Below, in pieces: positions 1 through 8,863 of a DNA stretch of 37,227 bases. The stretch covers positions 1-37,227 of IMG/VR virus record IMGVR_UViG_3300025011_000104; one strand, written 5' to 3'. This DNA comes from a virus. Position numbers and translations under genes: made by a program. Below the pieces are notes generated by a model. It saw only the letters and a list, made by a program, of their open reading frames with translations, had not been told where the DNA came from and did no database searches. Numbering within the stretch: position 1 is the first letter of the stretch; the number at the start of each line of letters is the position of its first letter.

Positions 1-195
1 GCTATCACCGGCGCGCCGTCTTTCAGGGCCAGGGCGCGTATCAGGGCGGCGGCGGCAATCCGCGACGATGCCCAGCTGTTCGAAGTGTCCAGCGGCCGGT
101 ATCGCGTGGCCATTGACGGCAAATACCTGATGACCGCCGACGGCAAACAGCCGCTGACGCTCGAAATCGGCGTGCATGACGGGAGTGGTTTCTAA
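1..195 (+). CDS. C-terminal end of internal virion protein (continuation of the gene at 35389)
   Basis: This open frame has no start inside the window and ends with TAA at 193-195, giving 64 codons. The last part (RYRVAIDGKYLMTADGK) looks like the beta-rich C-terminal tail seen on phage internal virion and ejection proteins. The gene at 35389 leaves the right edge exactly after a complete codon, and this frame begins at base 1, so the two join in phase into a protein of about 677 residues. The first ~55 bases contain three AGG arginine codons and read more naturally in the third frame, so the join may contain a small error. Joining assumes the molecule is circular, which is inference. Confidence 0.6.
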   Translation, partial: AITGAPSFRARARIRAAAAIRDDAQLFEVSSGRYRVAIDGKYLMTADGKQPLTLEIGVHDGSGF

Positions 196-353
196 TGCCG
201 GCGTGCCCCGATTGCGGCGCACCACTGCAACCGGACGGCGGCTGCTGGCTGTGTCCAATATGCGGCTTTTCATTTTGCGAGGTGAATCATGGGGAAAACG
301 AAGGGCGAGCGGCGCAGCTGCCTGACCTGCCGCCATCTGAACGAAGACATTAA
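195..353 (+). CDS. small zinc-ribbon protein, 52 aa
   Basis: The ATG at 195 overlaps the stop codon of the preceding virion gene (TAATG), which suggests translational coupling. The product has two cysteine knuckles, CPDCG at residues 4-8 and CPICG at residues 20-24, with a further Cys at 17 and at 28. This is a typical zinc-ribbon arrangement, and short zinc-ribbon proteins of this kind are common in phage late regions. The C-terminal half is low in recognisable structure and overlaps the next small gene in another frame. Function is unknown; metal binding is inferred from the cysteines only. Confidence 0.55.
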   Translation: MPACPDCGAPLQPDGGCWLCPICGFSFCEVNHGENEGRAAQLPDLPPSERRH

Positions 354-429
354 CGAGCCGGATTGTGTCTGCATTCCCTGCATTCAGTGTGCGGGTCATA
401 TCCATTGGGAACTGAAGGTGAAGCGATGA
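289..429 (+). CDS. small Cys-rich protein, 46 aa
   Basis: The ATG at 289 is preceded by GAGGTG at good spacing, and the stop TGA (427-429) overlaps the next ATG at 426 as ATGA. The product has CLTC near residue 11 and then a dense DCVCIPCIQC segment at about residues 25-34. Six cysteines in 46 residues imply metal binding or disulfides. It overlaps the previous zinc-ribbon gene by 65 bases in a different frame, so at least one of the two may not be made. The RBS and ATGA coupling favour this one. No family recognised. Confidence 0.5.
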   Translation: MGKTKGERRSCLTCRHLNEDINEPDCVCIPCIQCAGHIHWELKVKR

Positions 430-767
430 GCGCAATAAACCAGACCATCGAGAATGGCCGTTACATCCTGAACGAATCGATTGTCTATTACTCGCCGCGG
501 TACCGCAAAACCATCACCATTCCGGCTGGCCGCGTGTCGGACGGGGCAACCGGCGCCCTGGATATTACCACTCTTGCCTGGTGGGTGCATGACGAACTGT
601 GCCTGAAAGGGGCATGGGACGACGGCACGCCAATCAATAACTGGCAGTGCAGCCAGGTGCTGCAGGATGTGCTGAAATCGGAAGGGCGGAATTTTCAGGG
701 GATGTACTGGTTCTGGTTTACGTGGGCATTCGGCGGAGGAAAAGCGCGTGAAAACGGCCTTTGGTAG
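426..767 (+). CDS. DUF1353-like phage protein, 113 aa
   Basis: The start at 426 is chosen because it forms an ATGA overlap with the upstream stop; an in-frame upstream ATG at 363 would lie inside the Cys-rich gene. The segment IPAGRVSDGATGALD (about residues 33-47), followed by WWVHDELC, matches the pattern of DUF1353 phage proteins, in which a positively charged loop, a 'TDGAS'-like motif and a following H-D pair are conserved. Members usually lie near lysis or tail genes. Biochemical function is not established. The gene overlaps the following lipoprotein gene by 20 bases, consistent with one compact operon. Confidence 0.6.
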   Translation: MSAINQTIENGRYILNESIVYYSPRYRKTITIPAGRVSDGATGALDITTLAWWVHDELCLKGAWDDGTPINNWQCSQVLQDVLKSEGRNFQGMYWFWFTWAFGGGKARENGLW

Positions 768-915
768 CCTGTTGCTGCTGGTGCTGGCCGGCTGCACCGC
801 CGCCGTTCCCAAAACAGTAGGGCTGGAAGCCGGTACCGGCATTCGGCACGAAGTCGGGGAGTCGCCGGTAAAAACCAACACCGTGGCAGTCAAAATTCTA
901 TGGGAGTTGCGCTAA
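748..915 (+). CDS. small lipoprotein, possible outer-membrane spanin
   Basis: The gene starts with GTG at 748, preceded by GGAGG about 7 bases upstream, and encodes 55 residues. Residues 2-16 form a signal peptide ending in the lipobox LVLAGC, so the mature protein would begin with a lipidated Cys and sit on a membrane. The mature part is only about 40 residues. Its size, lipobox and place next to a small membrane protein recall Rz1-type o-spanins, which fuse inner and outer membranes during lysis, but it is not proline-rich. The endolysin lies 9 kb away, so the spanin role is a guess. Its TAA overlaps the next ATG (TAATG). Confidence 0.6.
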   Translation: MKTAFGSLLLLVLAGCTAAVPKTVGLEAGTGIRHEVGESPVKTNTVAVKILWELR

Positions 916-1103
916 TGAAAAAGACTAAAGTGGCATCGGCGGCAAGCGGAGCGGCAGGCATGGCCGCCATACCTGTGGGGATGGGAGTGTATGACTGGCG
1001 CGTACTGGCCGGCGCGGCAGCAGCCGGCGCTGTAGCCGGCTGGTTCGGTGTGGATCTGGCTAAACATATCAAGACAAAACTTCCGGCAAAAACGAGGCGT
1101 TAA
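915..1103 (+). CDS. small membrane protein, holin candidate
   Basis: The product has 62 residues, with Lys at the N-terminus, two Ala/Gly-rich hydrophobic stretches (about 7-24 and 30-48) and a basic C-terminal tail ending in KTRR. The start at 915 overlaps the lipoprotein stop as TAATG; an upstream in-frame ATG at 900 lacks this coupling. Two membrane passes with a charged tail fit a small class II holin or another accessory membrane protein. In T7 the holin gene also lies near the terminase genes. The stop codon again overlaps the next start (TAATG at 1101-1105). No family match can be asserted. Confidence 0.5.
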   Translation: MKKTKVASAASGAAGMAAIPVGMGVYDWRVLAGAAAAGAVAGWFGVDLAKHIKTKLPAKTRR

Positions 1104-4100
1104 TGTTTGATCTGTTTGGAGAAGGCGAACAACCGGTAACCGACCCGTTCACCGGGCCGAAACCGTCCACCCTGGAAGTAATCGGCAAGGGGCTTATGCG
1201 CGGCGGCGTCAGGGCGGCAAAGGGTGCGGCGATGCTGGCCGCGCCGCTGGTGCCGTGGGGCGACGAGGACGACCCGCAGGCATTCCTTGAGTCGGATCAT
1301 ATCCTGCCGCGCAAGGAAGATTTTTTTAAATTCGTTGACGACGACACTGCGGAAAAGTTTTGGCAGGTCAACCCTGAAATGCTGTCTACATCGCAGAAGG
1401 TAATAGGCGCCCTATCGGAACTGCCGCTGCAGCTTGTTGCCGGTGGTGCAGGCATGACCGGGATCATGGCCATGAACACCGGCGTTGAAATGGTGAAAGC
1501 CGATGTTGACGACGCCACCGCCACCGGGCTGGGGGTCGGCGCCGGCGCCACTATGGGCGCCATGATTGCCCTGCCGCAGGCGGGTAAAACCCTGGCGCAG
1601 ACTATCGGCCTTGTACTCTCCAACCCGGCCATGGGTGCGGCCACCGATTACCTGAACAAGAAAGTGCTGGAAGGGCGCAGCTATGACGATCAAGCCAAAA
1701 TGTTCGACCCGTTCGACCCGGTGGCCCGTTCGGTCGACGTGATCCTGGGGGGAGTGTTCGGCGGCATTCACGAATACGGCCGCTGGCGCCAGCAAGCGCC
1801 CACCGAAGTGGTGGACGCCATCGACACCGCCGAAACCGTAAAGCACCGCGAAAACCTGAACCCTTTCATGCCGGACACTGAGCAGGCAACGGCCCACGGC
1901 GCGGCGCTGGGGAAAGCGCTGGACGATATTGCCGAGGGGCAGCCGGTCGACGTTGCTGAACGTTTTGCCGACGCCGGGAAAACGATCAAGCCAAGCTATA
2001 CCGCCGACCGGCTGCGCACGGATATCAAGGAAGCATTCGGCACGACGGACGAACAAGCTGATGCAGCTGTTGCCCTGGTAGCAGCCCGCGCCAAGGTGGC
2101 CGGCGAGGCTCTGGACGCCTACGTGGGCAAACGCATCGCCGGCGTCCGTACTGATGAACCAATGCCGGGCGCAGCTTTGTTTCAGTCTGCCAACGAATCC
2201 CGAATCCCGAATCCCGAATCCCGAATAGTGCAGCCGTTCTATTCAAAAGTGCTGGCTGAAGTCGAAGGGCTGCAGCAGGAAAAGTGGAACGCGGGCGACC
2301 TGCTGAACAAGTTGCGCAAAACGCCGGGAGTGAAAGAGGAAGAGATTGCATTCACCGGGCTGGATGAGTTTTTGACAGTGCAGAAGCGGGTTACGAAAGA
2401 AGACGTGTGGAGTTTCCTTTCTGACAATCAGGTGCGGATTGAAGAAGTGGTGAAGGGAGAAGGGCTAACCGATGCGGAGTGGACACAGTATGAAGAACTG
2501 ATTCGGCCTATCTCTCCACTCACTGAAAAGCAGCGACTAGAACTAGCTTTCTTTAAAGAAAAAATTAAAGGCAAAGTTAAGTTTGACGGCTATGCATTGT
2601 CGGGTGGCGAGAATTACCGGGAACTTCTATTGACGCTGCCGGATAAAGGTTTTGGCAAAAATTACTACGGCGGACACTTTGATGAAAGCAACATCTTGGC
2701 TCACGTCCGTTTCAATGAGCGCACCGGCGGCGCGGGTGAGCGCATCCTGCACCTGGAGGAAGTGCAAAGCGACTGGCACCAGGACCGCCGCGCCGGCAAA
2801 GATGTGCCGGACGCTCCTTTTACCAAATCATGGCACGAACTGGCAATGAAGCGGATGCTGCGCTGGGCCGCCGAAAACGGTTTTGACCGCCTGACCTGGA
2901 CGACTGGCGAACAGCAGGCGGCACGATATGACATTTCCAAGGTTATGGACAGCGTGACTTATGGGCGAGTAGGCACCATTTATCATATCAAAGGCATGAC
3001 TGTTGACGGCGTAAAGCATGAGTTCGGCACCTTCAACGAAAGTGACCTTAACGCCGCAGTGGGTAAAGAGCTGGGCGAAAAGATGAAAGCCGATAAACGC
3101 CAAAAAGCCACCTATGAAGGATTAGAACTGAAAATAGGCGGCGAAGGGATGAAAGGCTTTTACGACAAGATCCTGCCGATCTACATGGAAAAGTTCGGCC
3201 GCAAGTTCGGCGCGCGCGTAGAGCAAGCAGAGATTCTCACGAATCCCGAATCCCGAATCCCGGTTCACGGCATTCCAATTACCGAGGGTATGAGGAATGC
3301 GGTTTTATACGAAGGCCAGCCCCTATTCCAGGGAGAAAAGGGCGCCGTGTCGTTCCTGGCCGATGGCCGCGCCATGATTCATGCGCTGGAAGCGCCCGAC
3401 TTTTCCACGGTAACTCATGAACTGGCCCATGTATTCGAAGCCGATCTGTCGGCGGCCGAGCGCCGCGACTTTGACACCTGGCTGCATTCAGTGGTGCCCG
3501 GTACCAAGTGGAGCACTCAGCAGCGCGAGCTTTTTGCCCGGGCGTTCGAACGGTACCTGGCAGAAGGTAAAGCCCCGGTAAAGGAGCTGCAGAACGTGTT
3601 CGACAAGTTTAAGACATGGTTGCTGGAAGTGTACCGGCGCATTGCCGGCACGGCCATTGACGTGAAGATGAACGATAACGTGCGTGCCGCGTTCGACCGC
3701 ATGCTGTTTGCCGACCAGCTGCGGCGGCCGGTCGATCCGGAAACAACCAGGGTGCAAACGGAAATGCAGGCCCGCGTTGCCGAACTGCGGGAAGAAATGA
3801 AGGACATTTGGGGCGAAGAGGCCGAGACTCGGGAACCGGGAACCGGGAACCGGGAAAACCTGGAAGAGGTGGGGACTGGGAACCGGGAGCCGGGAGCCGG
3901 GGAAGTCGTCATGGATGCGGAGCCGACGGACGGGCAGGCCAAGGTCGAGACGGCCGCTGACATCATCTTGAAAGAGCGCGGCGACTTCGAAATATACGAC
4001 GGCACCGACGCCGCCGGCGAACCGCGCATGCGTTCGGCAGCCGAAGTGCTGACCGAGGCCCGCGCCGCCGTGGCGGTAGAACAGCAGCGCCGGCCGCTCT

Positions 4101-4135
4101 ACCAGCGGGCGGCTGTGTGTCTGGGGCTGGGATGA
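1103..4135 (+). CDS. large polyvalent phage protein with HELAH zinc-metallopeptidase motif, 1010 aa
   Basis: This is a multi-domain late protein, probably packaged and injected with the DNA. About residues 85-175 are Gly/Ala-rich and hydrophobic, as in membrane-active internal virion proteins. About residues 490-620 contain YRELLLTLPD, HLEEVQSDWHQ and WTTGEQQAARYD, a set known from 'large polyvalent protein associated' domains of phages and conjugative elements. Residues ~772-776 are HELAH, the zinc-binding motif of a zincin peptidase. Three heptanucleotide-repeat arrays lie inside the gene (2195, 3241 and 3826) and stay in frame, apparently as linkers. It sits where T7 has gp16. Peptidase activity and injection are inferred; the motifs are seen directly. 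Confidence 0.7.
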   Translation: MFDLFGEGEQPVTDPFTGPKPSTLEVIGKGLMRGGVRAAKGAAMLAAPLVPWGDEDDPQAFLESDHILPRKEDFFKFVDDDTAEKFWQVNPEMLSTSQKVIGALSELPLQLVAGGAGMTGIMAMNTGVEMVKADVDDATATGLGVGAGATMGAMIALPQAGKTLAQTIGLVLSNPAMGAATDYLNKKVLEGRSYDDQAKMFDPFDPVARSVDVILGGVFGGIHEYGRWRQQAPTEVVDAIDTAETVKHRENLNPFMPDTEQATAHGAALGKALDDIAEGQPVDVAERFADAGKTIKPSYTADRLRTDIKEAFGTTDEQADAAVALVAARAKVAGEALDAYVGKRIAGVRTDEPMPGAALFQSANESRIPNPESRIVQPFYSKVLAEVEGLQQEKWNAGDLLNKLRKTPGVKEEEIAFTGLDEFLTVQKRVTKEDVWSFLSDNQVRIEEVVKGEGLTDAEWTQYEELIRPISPLTEKQRLELAFFKEKIKGKVKFDGYALSGGENYRELLLTLPDKGFGKNYYGGHFDESNILAHVRFNERTGGAGERILHLEEVQSDWHQDRRAGKDVPDAPFTKSWHELAMKRMLRWAAENGFDRLTWTTGEQQAARYDISKVMDSVTYGRVGTIYHIKGMTVDGVKHEFGTFNESDLNAAVGKELGEKMKADKRQKATYEGLELKIGGEGMKGFYDKILPIYMEKFGRKFGARVEQAEILTNPESRIPVHGIPITEGMRNAVLYEGQPLFQGEKGAVSFLADGRAMIHALEAPDFSTVTHELAHVFEADLSAAERRDFDTWLHSVVPGTKWSTQQRELFARAFERYLAEGKAPVKELQNVFDKFKTWLLEVYRRIAGTAIDVKMNDNVRAAFDRMLFADQLRRPVDPETTRVQTEMQARVAELREEMKDIWGEEAETREPGTGNRENLEEVGTGNREPGAGEVVMDAEPTDGQAKVETAADIILKERGDFEIYDGTDAAGEPRMRSAAEVLTEARAAVAVEQQRRPLYQRAAVCLGLG
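2195..2226 (+). repeat. heptanucleotide repeat (GAATCCC)4.5 inside a gene
   Basis: Four perfect tandem copies of GAATCCC followed by GAAT. The array is translated as NESRIPNPESRI within the 1010-residue protein and lies at a point between recognisable segments. Confidence 0.9.
3241..3262 (+). repeat. heptanucleotide repeat (GAATCCC)3 inside a gene
   Basis: Three perfect copies of GAATCCC, translated as NPESRIP. It is the second array in the same gene and has the same orientation as the first. Confidence 0.9.
3826..3902 (+). repeat. variant heptanucleotide repeats (GAACCGG/GAGCCGG) inside a gene
   Basis: GACTCGG followed by three copies of GAACCGG, a short unrelated stretch, and then a second run of GGGAACC/GGGAGCC units. 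The translation is rich in REPGTGNRE-like residues. These are degenerate relatives of the GGGATTC heptamer seen elsewhere in the window. Confidence 0.8.
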
Positions 4136-4139
4136 TGTT

Positions 4140-4170
4140 CCGAATCCCGAATCCCGAATCCCGAATCCCG
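4140..4170 (+). repeat. heptanucleotide repeat (GAATCCC)4 between two genes
   Basis: Four perfect GAATCCC units fill most of the 45-base gap between the 1010- and 866-residue genes. The array ends in CCCGAGG, and that GAGG is the likely ribosome-binding site for the GTG start at 4181. Confidence 0.9.
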
Positions 4171-4180
4171 AGGTTATAAA

Positions 4181-6781
4181 GTGGCCAAATGCATAGACGA
4201 TCTGATACGCGCCGCTAAAGGCGCCATTACCAAGAAGGAAGCAGCGGCGATTGTTGCCGCTGTTGAAAAGCGGTTCAATGCGCCGTTTCCGAAAAAGCCG
4301 CCCCAGGGTACCGCCAAGTATGACGCGGCCGGCGACAAGTCGCCCGAGCAGCTTATGATCGACGCGGCCGAAGAAGCGTTCAATGAGCAGGTGCAGAAAA
4401 AGGAGCTGGCGGCACGGCGCGCCGAACTGCAGATCGAGGCGGCGAACCGCAACCAGTACCAGATTATCCGCAACACCAAGGACGGCCAGTACAACAAGGG
4501 CCTGACTCACGTTATCAACGTGCAGACGGCCGGCCGCGTCAAGGCGATCCTTAATGATTACATGGCGGATCTGTACCGGGGGCTGGAACCGTTCCTGTCA
4601 AAAATAGGTTTCCGCAAGTTGACCGCCGACGAAGAACTGGAAATCACCACCCTATTGATGGATGAAAAAGCCGTTACCGCCAGCCTGTACAAGGATGTGG
4701 GGGATCTGACGGAAACGGAATACCTGGCGCAGCAGTACCGCCTGGTATCGAACAAGGCTTTTAATCGGGCCAACGAGGCGGGCGGCGATATCAAGTATCT
4801 GCAAGGCCGCTTGCCGCAATCGTGGGACAGCCGGGCCGTGCGGTTTTTCGGGCTGACCGGGCGCGAAAAGGCTGAAATGGCCATGCCGGGAGTAAAGCAG
4901 CCGCGCCGCGCCCGGCTGGCCGCGCGGGCCATGGGGCGCTGGGTCGACCAGGTGTTTCCCCTCGTCAACCGCGAGAAGTACACCGACCCCGAAACCGGCT
5001 TGCCGCTGGACGATGACCAGACCAGGGAAATGCTGGGGGCGGTATGGCGCACGCTGGCCACCCACGGCCTGGCCAAAGAACCGGACGGCCTGGTGACCGG
5101 GCGGGGCGCATCACTGGCCGACCAGCTGGGGGCGCACCGGGAACTGCATTTCAAGGATGCCGCCAGTTTCCTGGAAGCAAACCGCGCCTTTGGCAAGGGC
5201 GATATATACCAGGCGATGATCGGCGACCTGCAGCGCAAAGCGCAGGCAATCGCGCTTATGGAGCAATTCGGGCCGAATCCGGAAACCGGATTTAAAACGG
5301 CGGCAGCCTACGCCAAGAGCCAGCAGGCGCAGGCTACCAGCGACGGCCGCCACGGTTCGACTATCAACGACTTGATGTTCGAAGAGTTAATGGGGAAGAC
5401 TGCCAGCGCCCAGGAAGATCGGTTCGACCTGGTGAACCGTTTCATGCAAGGCACGCGCAACTATCTGACTGCTTCAAAAATGGGGATGCTGCTGCTGTCC
5501 CAGGTCAACGACGTTGCCACGTTCCGCACCATTGCGCAAACCGACGGGCTGGACACCGGCCGCGCTTTTCGCATCGCGCTGCAGCTTCTTAATCCAAAAA
5601 ACGGTGCCGACCGGGAAATCGCCCGCAAGCATGCCATCCTGGCGCAATCGATTGTCAACGATGTGGCGCTGCGCTATGGCGCCGAGCAGACGCAGGGGCT
5701 GTCCCGCAAAATGGCCAACTGGACCGTTACCCTGTCCGGCGCCGAGCACTGGACGAACGCCAATAAGATGGCCTTCCAGGCGCTGATTGGCTCGCACGTG
5801 GCAGATTACAAAGGGCTGCAGTTTGACCAGCTGCAGCCGGCGTTCAAGCGCATGCTGGAACGGTACGACATAGACAGCGCCGACTGGGACATTATCCGCC
5901 AGGCGGAAGCGGTAGGGCTGGCCGGCGTCGAGGTGGTAACCCCCCGGCTGGTAAACATGATTGTGACCGCCGACATGGCAACCGGCAAACGTGAAGCCGC
6001 CACGGCGGCGCGGCTCAAGGTACGGGACGCGGCGGCAAAATACGGCGCCATGCTGGCCGAGGAAGCCGACACCGGCATGTTGACACCGGACACCCGCACC
6101 CATGCGATCATCAACCAGAGCACCCGGCCCGGCACGTTGTGGGGCGAATTCGCCCGGTCAATGATGCTGTTCAAGACTTTTTCCATTGCCATCATTACCC
6201 GCGCCCTGCCGCGTATCTTTGCCGAAGGAGTGGGCTATTCCCGGGCATCGGTGGGCGCACAGTGGGCGCTGGGAATGATGATCGGCGGCGCCATCTCCAT
6301 GCAGCTAAAGGAAGTCGCCAAGGGGCGCAACCCGAAGGACATGGCCGACGCCGGTTTCTGGGGCGCCGCCATGCTGCAGTCTGGTGGCATGGGGATTTTC
6401 GGCGACTTCCTGATGGGCGATGTAAACCGGTTCGGCGGCGGGCTGGCGTCCACGGTGGGCGGCCCGGTGGTGGGATTTGCCGACGACCTGCGCCGGCTGA
6501 CCGTCGGCAACGCGCAGCAACTGGCTGAAGGCGAAGACCCAAAGTTTGCCGCCGAGTCGATGCAGTTTGCCAAGAATTACGCGCCCATGATGAACCTATG
6601 GTACACGCGCCTGGCGCTGGACCACCTGCTGTTCTACCACGCCCAGGAAGCGGCCAACCCCGGCTACCTGCGGCGCATGAAGCGGCGGGTGGAACGGGAG
6701 GGGCAGAGCTGGTGGTGGGCGCCTACCGACAACCTGCCGGAAAGTGGCCCCGATATCAAAGGCGCGTTTGGGGTGGAATGA
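4181..6781 (+). CDS. large internal virion protein, 866 aa
   Basis: This late gene starts at GTG 4181, with GAGG ten bases upstream directly adjoining a heptamer array. The product is largely helical, with charged coiled segments in the first ~110 residues, a long helical middle, and Gly-rich hydrophobic stretches near residues 690-780 (for example WALGMMIGGAISM) that could contact membranes. Position after the gp15-like and polyvalent proteins and directly before the terminase pair matches large DNA-ejection proteins of podoviruses. No catalytic motif was recognised. Its stop codon at 6779-6781 overlaps the TerS start. The injection role is inferred from size, composition and position. Confidence 0.6.
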   Translation: MAKCIDDLIRAAKGAITKKEAAAIVAAVEKRFNAPFPKKPPQGTAKYDAAGDKSPEQLMIDAAEEAFNEQVQKKELAARRAELQIEAANRNQYQIIRNTKDGQYNKGLTHVINVQTAGRVKAILNDYMADLYRGLEPFLSKIGFRKLTADEELEITTLLMDEKAVTASLYKDVGDLTETEYLAQQYRLVSNKAFNRANEAGGDIKYLQGRLPQSWDSRAVRFFGLTGREKAEMAMPGVKQPRRARLAARAMGRWVDQVFPLVNREKYTDPETGLPLDDDQTREMLGAVWRTLATHGLAKEPDGLVTGRGASLADQLGAHRELHFKDAASFLEANRAFGKGDIYQAMIGDLQRKAQAIALMEQFGPNPETGFKTAAAYAKSQQAQATSDGRHGSTINDLMFEELMGKTASAQEDRFDLVNRFMQGTRNYLTASKMGMLLLSQVNDVATFRTIAQTDGLDTGRAFRIALQLLNPKNGADREIARKHAILAQSIVNDVALRYGAEQTQGLSRKMANWTVTLSGAEHWTNANKMAFQALIGSHVADYKGLQFDQLQPAFKRMLERYDIDSADWDIIRQAEAVGLAGVEVVTPRLVNMIVTADMATGKREAATAARLKVRDAAAKYGAMLAEEADTGMLTPDTRTHAIINQSTRPGTLWGEFARSMMLFKTFSIAIITRALPRIFAEGVGYSRASVGAQWALGMMIGGAISMQLKEVAKGRNPKDMADAGFWGAAMLQSGGMGIFGDFLMGDVNRFGGGLASTVGGPVVGFADDLRRLTVGNAQQLAEGEDPKFAAESMQFAKNYAPMMNLWYTRLALDHLLFYHAQEAANPGYLRRMKRRVEREGQSWWWAPTDNLPESGPDIKGAFGVE

Positions 6782-7179
6782 TGATCAACCCAACTAAAAA
6801 AAAGAAGATCCAGGCCATACAGGAAAAGCTGCTTGACCTGTACATCATCGAGGCGGACCCGGCCAACTGGACGAGCGTGGAGCAGATCCGCGACGACCTG
6901 CTGCAGGAAGTAAACAGCGGCAAGCTGAAACTTGACCAGGTGGACCGGGAGCTAAAAAAACGCCTGGCGTCGTTCAATCTGTGGGAGAAAAAAAACGCCA
7001 ACGCCACCATGGCCATGCTGTGCCGGGTTAACACCTTCTTTGCCCAGGTCGAAGGCAACGGCACCCCTGCCGACGAGGAAGACGACGAGGCGACCCGCAA
7101 GGAAATCGCCCGCATGGAAAAGCAGGCTAAAAAACAGCTGCGGCTGGTCAAGCCGCGTATGGCCAATTCCCGCGACTGA
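6778..7179 (+). CDS. terminase small subunit, putative, 133 aa
   Basis: The start at ATG 6778 (or the adjacent ATG 6781) overlaps the preceding stop as ATGATGA. The protein is highly charged and helical: a Lys-rich N-terminus (PTKKKKIQAIQEKLLD), a middle segment suited to oligomerisation, and an acidic run (ADEEDDEATRKE, near residues 101-112) before a basic tail. Size and composition resemble podovirus small terminases, which bind packaging sites as rings and recruit the motor. It lies 13 bases upstream of the large terminase. The assignment rests mainly on this position, because small terminases diverge rapidly in sequence. Confidence 0.65.
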   Translation: MMINPTKKKKIQAIQEKLLDLYIIEADPANWTSVEQIRDDLLQEVNSGKLKLDQVDRELKKRLASFNLWEKKNANATMAMLCRVNTFFAQVEGNGTPADEEDDEATRKEIARMEKQAKKQLRLVKPRMANSRD

Positions 7180-7192
7180 AAGGCTGTGATCT

Positions 7193-8842
7193 ATGCCGCC
7201 GAAAGGCAAGGGGAGACAACCGGTAAGTTTTCCGGCCTTCTTTCTGAAATGGGGTGAACGGGTAGGCTGGCAGGTGCCCGATTTTCATCTGCAAGTATGC
7301 GACTTCCTGGAATGGCAGCGGGAACGCAAAGTCTTGAAAGTGTTCCGGGGCGGCAGCAAATCCACGCTGCTGGGGCGTTACATCCCCTGGCGGCTGCGCG
7401 GCGATTCCGATTATCGTTTCCTGAACATGAGCGCCACGGCGCCCGACGCCACCAAGATCAGCGTCGATGCGCAGTTCGTCATCGACCAGCACCCCTGGTG
7501 CAAGAACCTGCGCAGCACCCGGCGCGGCCAGTGGAAAGAACGGCGCTGGTTCGTGGAAGGTTCCACCGATGCGCGGAACCCGAACGTGGCCGCTTTCGGG
7601 GTTTTGTCAAACGTCACATCGAGCCGCGCCGACGAAGCGATTTTTGATGACGTGGAAGTGCCGAACACCATAGCAACACCGCCGCTGCGCGCCAAGCTGC
7701 GCACCAAGATGAGCGAGCTAACCCACATCCTGGTACCGGGCGGCAGCAAGCTGTACGTAGGCACCGATCACTGTGTCGATTCCATTTACAAAGAGCAGAT
7801 CGAAGACGGCGCCGATCACCTGGTAATCCCGCTCTTTGCTAAGATGGTGCTGCATACCCAGGACCAGAAGCAGCCGACCACCGATTTCATGTTTGACTGG
7901 CGCCTGCAGCAAGAAGCCGACCTGTATGTGGTGGTAGGCGGCAAGCTGCTGGACCCGAAACAGTACCAGGTGCACGGCGTGCGCGATTACCGGGGCGGGT
8001 TTGTCCGGTTGCCGTTCCGGCCGATGGAAGGCACGGTAATCGAGCTGTACAGCGGCAACACCTGGCCGGAGTATTTCACCCGGGCGGCCATCCGGTTCAA
8101 GCGGAACGAATGCAAGACCATCAACGAATGGTTAAGCCAGTACCAGCTGCTGGCGCGCAGCCTCAAAGACGTGCGCCTGAATCCGGAACGGTTGATCGAG
8201 TACCCCGGCGAACCGGAAATCAGGCAGGTTAATGGCCAGGTAACCCTGTGGATAAACGGCGTGCAGATGATCACCGTTGCCGCGCACTGGGATTGTTCGC
8301 TGGGAAAGGTGCACAGCGATGCCAACGCCTTCAGTGTCGTGTTTTCCGACATGAACGGTTACCTGTACTGGCACGTTGCCGAGGACGTGCGGGGGGAGAT
8401 AGACAGCCAGTGTCTGGAAATCATCAAAATAGTGCGACGCCTGAAACTGCCCGCCGTGACGGTGGAAACCAATGGACCCGGCGGCCACGTGCCCACGATC
8501 CTGCGCGGCGCCCTGCAGCGGGCCGGCGTCCGCTGCGCGGTCAAAGAAAGCTGGAAGCACACGCAGAAGAATACCCGTATTCTGAACGCATTCGAAACGC
8601 CGCTATCGGGCCTGTACCTGTACGCCCATTCATCGGTCAAGCACGGCCCGGCAGCCAAGCAGATGCGGGAATGGGACCCGATGCTGTTGGAGCAGCCCGA
8701 CGACTATCTGGACAGCGGCGCCGGCGCCATTGCCGACACGCCGGTGCGTATCGGCCTGGACCCGGACGGCGCCCGCACCGTGGGAGAATTCACCGACTGG
8801 CGCCAGGGCACCGGAACTGCCGACCTGGCAATGGATATATAA
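7193..8842 (+). CDS. terL: terminase large subunit (T7 gp19-like), 549 aa
   Basis: This is the ATP-driven DNA-packaging motor and headful or terminal nuclease. The N-terminal ATPase domain shows a Walker A-type loop RGGSKST at residues 52-58 and a Walker B-type strand EAIFDDVE at about 148-155. The C-terminal RNase H-like nuclease domain begins around VAAHWDCSLG (near residue 360), with later acidic positions such as the E of VTVETNGPGG. Length is close to T7-like large terminases. ATG 7193 follows the putative small terminase with a weak AAGG-type site (GAAAGGCTGTG). It is the most conserved protein in the window and supports the T7-like packaging assignment. Confidence 0.9.
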   Translation: MPPKGKGRQPVSFPAFFLKWGERVGWQVPDFHLQVCDFLEWQRERKVLKVFRGGSKSTLLGRYIPWRLRGDSDYRFLNMSATAPDATKISVDAQFVIDQHPWCKNLRSTRRGQWKERRWFVEGSTDARNPNVAAFGVLSNVTSSRADEAIFDDVEVPNTIATPPLRAKLRTKMSELTHILVPGGSKLYVGTDHCVDSIYKEQIEDGADHLVIPLFAKMVLHTQDQKQPTTDFMFDWRLQQEADLYVVVGGKLLDPKQYQVHGVRDYRGGFVRLPFRPMEGTVIELYSGNTWPEYFTRAAIRFKRNECKTINEWLSQYQLLARSLKDVRLNPERLIEYPGEPEIRQVNGQVTLWINGVQMITVAAHWDCSLGKVHSDANAFSVVFSDMNGYLYWHVAEDVRGEIDSQCLEIIKIVRRLKLPAVTVETNGPGGHVPTILRGALQRAGVRCAVKESWKHTQKNTRILNAFETPLSGLYLYAHSSVKHGPAAKQMREWDPMLLEQPDDYLDSGAGAIADTPVRIGLDPDGARTVGEFTDWRQGTGTADLAMDI

Positions 8843-8863
8843 CCACAGACAAAGGGGGCAGCC

